Assembly: GCA_030018575.1 (NCBI GenBank)
Contig: JASEIA010000031.1
Coordinates: forward strand, 1-12,433
Reading direction: 5' to 3'
From: Nanobdellota archaeon
Lineage (GTDB): Archaea > Nanobdellota > Nanobdellia > SCGC-AAA011-G17 > GW2011-AR17
DNA length: 12,433 bases
This document shows, in pieces, positions 12,101-12,433 of the stretch. The stretch's first letter is position 1; the number at the start of each line of letters is the position of its first letter. The position numbers and the translations under genes are program-made. The notes beneath the pieces are model-generated. The model worked only from the letters and a program-made list of their open reading frames with translations, was not told the DNA's origin and made no database searches.

Positions 12101-12433
12101 ATATTCAATTGTGCCATTGCACATATAACTTACTGTCTTTGCAGCGGCTGATACGCTCTTTAATATGAAATACTCGCTCCTGTTGTCGCTCTTTTCGCCC
12201 CTGACATACGCGTTAAGCTGGTAGACGCCTTCATTCCAGCCGCTGACATTAATACCTGTAAAATTAGCCGTAATTGTTGAGCCGCCTGAAATAGTAAACG
12301 GCTGAGTGGAATTGTAAACAACTGTGTTTGATGTATTGGTAATATTCAATGTAAGGTTTATCTTATAGGAACTCGTGTCGCTGTTCTCAAACTTAACGCT
12401 CGCATTAAACAAAATCGTGTCAGGCTCAAGGCC
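2..12433 (-). CDS. Giant repetitive Ig-like surface glycoprotein, internal fragment open at both ends
   Basis: One uninterrupted frame of 4,144 codons fills the window; the reverse-complement stops TTA, CTA and TCA are absent from this phase throughout. The fragment alone would be roughly 0.4 MDa. The translation is almost entirely beta-sandwich-like, rich in Asn, Thr, Ser, Tyr and Gly, with dense N-x-S/T sequons, paired cysteines and no hydrophobic run long enough for a membrane segment. This fits an exported, probably N-glycosylated cell-surface or S-layer-associated protein. Order: module A, six GWG-type units, a unique stretch, module B, then fibronectin-III-like, beta-helix, carboxypeptidase-regulatory-like and Gly-linked Ig-like domains. 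Signal peptide, start, membrane anchor and stop are outside the window. All repeat spacings I measured are multiples of three, which argues for a translated gene rather than decayed sequence. Function (adhesin, stalk or S-layer component) is inferred. No catalytic motif was recognised. Confidence 0.95.
161..184 (-). other. Serine/glycine linker (residues 4084-4091)
   Basis: The peptide SSGGSGGG separates the MG2-like domain from the final partial domain. It is the second such linker within 400 bases; none is seen in the N-terminal 3,900 residues. Confidence 0.85.
185..487 (-). other. Ig-like domain resembling a macroglobulin MG2 domain (residues 3983-4083)
   Basis: About 101 residues flanked by two Gly linkers. 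The pattern YQPGQTVYIFSTTLDSSGNL, then VNATVNVAAYYP, then LTGTYRVDIGATY resembles the MG2-type beta-sandwich of alpha-2-macroglobulin and bacterial and archaeal surface proteins (PGQ-x-V, D-x-x-G-x-x-V, G-x-Y-x-V). No thioester motif is seen, so a protease-inhibitor function is not implied. Confidence 0.6.
488..520 (-). other. Glycine-rich linker (residues 3972-3982)
   Basis: The peptide GAGSGGTGGGG forms a flexible joint between the unrecognised module and the following Ig-like domain. Confidence 0.85.
521..1069 (-). other. Unrecognised module between beta-helix region and Gly linker (residues 3789-3971)
   Basis: About 183 residues that I cannot assign. Visible pieces are IRYTPPTSVAYGDESNSSW, FFALFANGTKIVEGTNYSVH followed by YGTGVIDF (a hairpin-like surface motif), a cysteine pair within ATSCYSLNDIYDYMQANLS and TTQGCIYDPSASM, and the ending YTYAFSTAGGFIDLAGIT. 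The LNDIYDYMQANLSDV part may be helical, unlike the rest of the protein. It ends in a glycine linker. Confidence 0.5.
1070..1372 (-). other. Carboxypeptidase-regulatory-like (transthyretin-type) domain (residues 3688-3788)
   Basis: The string FKPKVTDSSGAALANVSI followed by NTNNSGDIVSEQYM resembles the carboxypeptidase D regulatory-like pattern (V-x-D-x-x-G-x-x-L-x-x-V-x-I, then T-x-x-x-G). Strands such as FTVKVKTYGKTFVTEAKTF follow. It directly succeeds the beta-helix through a Gly/Asn/Tyr-rich joint at 1373-1420 (YDWNYGGGNG). This order, beta-helix then such a domain, is common in archaeal and bacterial surface proteins. The role is probably structural. Confidence 0.6.
1421..2284 (-). other. 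Probable right-handed parallel beta-helix region (residues 3384-3671)
   Basis: After an entry segment (DNTTDTLTVIGNSTFGTVSN), the chain has successive short turns of alternating hydrophobic residues and Asn/Gly/Asp-rich loops. Examples are GRIIFGDVVNN, EIALYDSYVAD, LTIKKTIFDR, VTMDDVKINRINSS, TLSNLQIYHQ, EITIMDSVFQYNSKDI and GVRLINTQW. This pattern is typical of pectate-lyase-like and NosD-like beta-helices, which in surface proteins often bind or degrade polysaccharides. Cysteines are present (GICAVI, GACGSG, TACDMP). I see no clear catalytic set, so binding is as likely as enzymatic activity. A structure prediction would settle the fold. Confidence 0.65.
2285..2542 (-). other. Fibronectin type III-like domain (residues 3298-3383)
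   Basis: The sequence runs DAPVLQSPPNAS, then SPIVLSWFPSTGATNYYVF, then YLWSDLESGLYKWKVIAAT and DTWQFNLDL. The opening Pro-rich strand, the LSW strand, the tyrosine-rich central strand and the L-x-x-G-x-Y-x-W-x-V strand are the usual order of a fibronectin III fold. About 86 residues is the normal size. It sits between module B and the probable beta-helix and probably acts as a spacer. I am fairly confident of the fold; the binding partner is unknown. Confidence 0.75.
2543..4303 (-). repeat. Module B: second copy of the long Ig/CARDB-like module (residues 2711-3297)
   Basis: Module B follows module A domain by domain, starting with the same GLEPDTILFNASVKFENSD and ending at IAYTWSHGRLFSDTQPLFV, aligned to ISYTWEHGRLFSEPQNLFI in A. 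It has 587 residues against 704 in A, the difference being mostly the 110-residue segment absent here. Shared cysteines include YMCNGT, HNKGCA and the pair in IGCTGAGCAD (IGCSGSSCSS in A). DNA similarity is visible but patchy, with one 56-base perfect block at the start. It is followed by a fibronectin-III-like domain rather than by GGWG units. Confidence 0.9.
4248..4303 (-). repeat. 56-base exact repeat, copy in module B
   Basis: This block is identical to 12378-12433. It encodes the first residues of module B as defined here, and on its upstream (protein N-terminal) side continues into TVKVRDIIAKLGDTETT, so this copy shows what may precede the other. Confidence 0.95.
4304..5023 (-). other. 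Unique stretch between the tandem array and module B (residues 2471-2710)
   Basis: About 240 residues with no second copy in the window. The first half (VTVEINASD, TWRINATSYGNYILNVTANS) looks like one Ig-like domain. The second half (WQCDAGNYRIALFNATWNSS, WIELLHSQYV, GYCNLKIKNIGSSRLDINS) looks like another beta-sandwich with a likely cysteine pair. It ends in TVKVRDIIAKLGDTETT, immediately before GLEPDTILF. Because that is where module A is cut by the window edge, an equivalent stretch may lie just beyond base 12433. No named family was recognised. Confidence 0.7.
5024..5722 (-). repeat. Tandem unit 6 (residues 2238-2470), last and divergent unit
   Basis: The unit begins near SPGLFYLFPLKKLE and has SAGWGRTNWNFSV (Trp codon at 5648-5650). 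Domain 1 has CVGC (5531-5542) and a shortened GTWYYRYSIGD strand. Domain 2 has YRAGNDTDVT, QVFDLDANAP, TNASGYAEFLFNVTDCNY and GSQYWRAEI. The expected third domain is not recognisable; after ENYTISITLTGC the sequence changes character. This is the C-terminal end of the tandem array. Confidence 0.8.
5723..6706 (-). repeat. Tandem unit 5 (residues 1910-2237), three Ig-like domains
   Basis: The unit begins YNVNVISNRPIL and SGGWGDIRRFNVSV (Trp codon at 6635-6637). Unlike its neighbours, domain 1 has no CxxC; only the later cysteine in YAFGCGDIGG remains. Domain 2 has VYGNDSTANRNGS, RWWDANG, and FNPGCTP followed by QKWQAIVSSDACYQ. Domain 3 begins IMGDILLTL and has FTQEGTIPFLG, VDDCGSAL and a CDF string in place of NCTW. 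Length is 328 residues. Confidence 0.85.
6707..7390 (-). repeat. Tandem unit 4 (residues 1682-1909), short unit lacking the third domain
   Basis: The unit begins TEENAFKINATPIL and has a degenerate hallmark, SDGWS (Trp codon at 7313-7315). Domain 1 has CTSC (7187-7198), YSCSDV and FKMNATDTEGN. Domain 2 starts at YVYGNETNAT, has LRVYDTDKG and ends near ACYQYN. The chain then goes straight into YNVNVISNRPIL and the next SGGWG. The YVSP/GST/DDC/NCTW domain found in units 1, 2, 3 and 5 is missing, so the unit is 228 residues instead of about 326. The reading frame is intact. Confidence 0.85.
7391..8374 (-). repeat. Tandem unit 3 (residues 1354-1681), three Ig-like domains
   Basis: The unit begins around TERFFLSSTPVLSAANV, followed by SGGWGRANYTYKVNV (Trp codon at 8303-8305). 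Domain 1 carries CSNC (8174-8185) and SSSDLGNWSFKFNSTD. Domain 2 has SGNNSNVNRSD, VYDSDAV and FNPTCNYSAAQQLWNMSVYGD. Domain 3 has YVSPTG, YERGSTFTIVG, YDDCDNAVSG and SYNCTW with GKYNVTMTATKSYY. At 328 residues it is essentially the same length as units 1, 2 and 5. Confidence 0.88.
8375..9346 (-). repeat. Tandem unit 2 (residues 1030-1353), three Ig-like domains
   Basis: The unit opens with TNAFYYG and SGGGGWGESPFTF (Trp codon at 9272-9274). Domain 1 has a wider cysteine pair, CSGGAC (9146-9163), a third cysteine in NFTCSDIGSW, and the strand RFNATDV. Domain 2 has YAGNDSKVNRSD, RINDTDN and FNPGCDYAPGARNWNMTVSG. Domain 3 begins IIGDL and has YTQGDNILLRAQVTDDC and a second cysteine pair ending in WYNCTW. 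This is one of the clearest examples of the repeated three-domain pattern. Confidence 0.88.
9347..10321 (-). repeat. Tandem unit 1 (residues 705-1029), three Ig-like domains
   Basis: The unit opens with TGGWGESYNFTAL (Trp codon at 10265-10267). Its first domain carries a CANC motif (10139-10150) and ends in a NDIGSWRTKINFTNADG-type strand. The second begins at YPGNNATVNRSQS and carries IYDRDNS. Its middle, around WCKTSDYY, departs from the other units, lacking the usual FNPxC string. The third domain begins at QLMGDL and has YTLGSTIALRG, LNDC and GWYNVTMSSSK. The order and landmarks match units 2, 3 and 5. Confidence 0.85.
11567..11896 (-). other. Extra 110-residue domain present only in module A (residues 180-289)
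   Basis: Aligning the two long modules leaves this segment without a counterpart. In module A, YIYPL is followed by about 110 residues before KNTTSQIEMSDAMP; in module B, YTYPAL passes almost directly into KNTTAQIEMSDAMP. The segment has alternating hydrophobic residues and motifs such as YANLTVFYFNISS, TNINVSVNGN and TIINVTYQGN, which suggest one additional Ig-like beta-sandwich. It contains no cysteine. It is either a gain in A or a loss in B; the length is a multiple of three. No family was recognised. Confidence 0.75.
12378..12433 (-). repeat. 56-base exact repeat, copy in module A at the window edge
   Basis: Bases 12378-12433 are identical, base for base, to 4248-4303 (offset 8,130 bases, or 2,710 codons). 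The translation is GLEPDTILFNASVKFENSD. Just inside the repeat the two modules diverge at many third positions. The run may continue past base 12433; on the other side it ends at 12377 (g versus a at 4247). Confidence 0.95.

Larger units (their letters stand above)
10322..12433 (-). repeat. Module A: first copy of the long Ig/CARDB-like module (residues 1-704)
   Basis: This stretch aligns along its length with module B at 2543-4303. Shared landmarks in order include GLEPDTILFNASVKFENSD, NVTVVHPFNDSI, SLPSGWSYSGSQ, IEMSDAMPILEV, VHNKGCA, SLKVTNIGD (module B LSVTNIGD), FSKPANVRYE (module B FSKPAGVRYE), GLTIGEG, and SYTWEHGRLFS (module B AYTWSHGRLFS). The segments with VTNIGD and similar strings resemble CARDB/NEW3-type archaeal surface beta-sandwiches, although I cannot assign a named family with certainty. 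It begins abruptly at the window edge, so its N-terminal part is missing. It is longer than module B mainly because of an additional 110-residue segment at 11567-11896. It leads directly into the first GGWG unit. Confidence 0.9.

Noticed and set aside
1..12433. tRNA, rRNA, promoters, terminators, insertion sequences or attachment sites
   Set aside because: I saw no cloverleaf, rRNA signature, transposase motif or terminal inverted repeats, and there is no intergenic space in which a promoter or terminator would be expected.

Overview
The whole window is the inside of a single giant protein gene on the minus strand. Reading from base 12433 down to base 2 there are 4,144 codons and I found no stop codon when checking the frame triplet by triplet. 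The frame is open at both ends, so neither the start codon nor the stop lies here. No second gene, RNA gene, promoter or intergenic gap is visible; apparent reading frames elsewhere are shadows of this one. Residue numbers below count from base 12433.

The protein looks like a very large secreted or cell-surface glycoprotein built from beta-sandwich (Ig-like) domains. It is rich in Asn, Thr, Ser, Tyr and Gly, full of N-x-S/T sequons, and has paired cysteines and no membrane segment. The composition, frequent ATA (Ile) and AGG/AGA (Arg) codons and an estimated GC in the mid-40s percent suggest an archaeon, perhaps an uncultivated DPANN-type lineage. That assignment is inference; there is no marker gene.

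Layout from N to C. (1) Module A, residues 1-704 (12433-10322): several Ig/CARDB-like domains, including an extra 110-residue segment at 180-289. (2) Six tandem units, residues 705-2470 (10321-5024), each opening with a GGWG-type motif. Four are about 325-328 residues with three domains; the fourth lacks one domain and the sixth is divergent at its end. (3) A 240-residue non-repeated stretch, residues 2471-2710. (4) Module B, residues 2711-3297 (4303-2543): a second, diverged copy of module A, exactly 2,710 residues after it at the aligned start. (5) A distinct C-terminal set: fibronectin-III-like domain, probable right-handed beta-helix, carboxypeptidase-regulatory-like domain, an unrecognised module, then Ig-like domains separated by Gly/Ser linkers, running off the window at base 2.

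One working picture is a long extracellular stalk (A, six units, B) carrying a beta-helix-containing region that could bind carbohydrate or another cell. The architecture is seen in the sequence; the adhesion or S-layer role is inferred. The N-terminal edge of the window stops inside a 56-base exact repeat shared by modules A and B, which may reflect recent gene conversion or an assembly break in a repeat.
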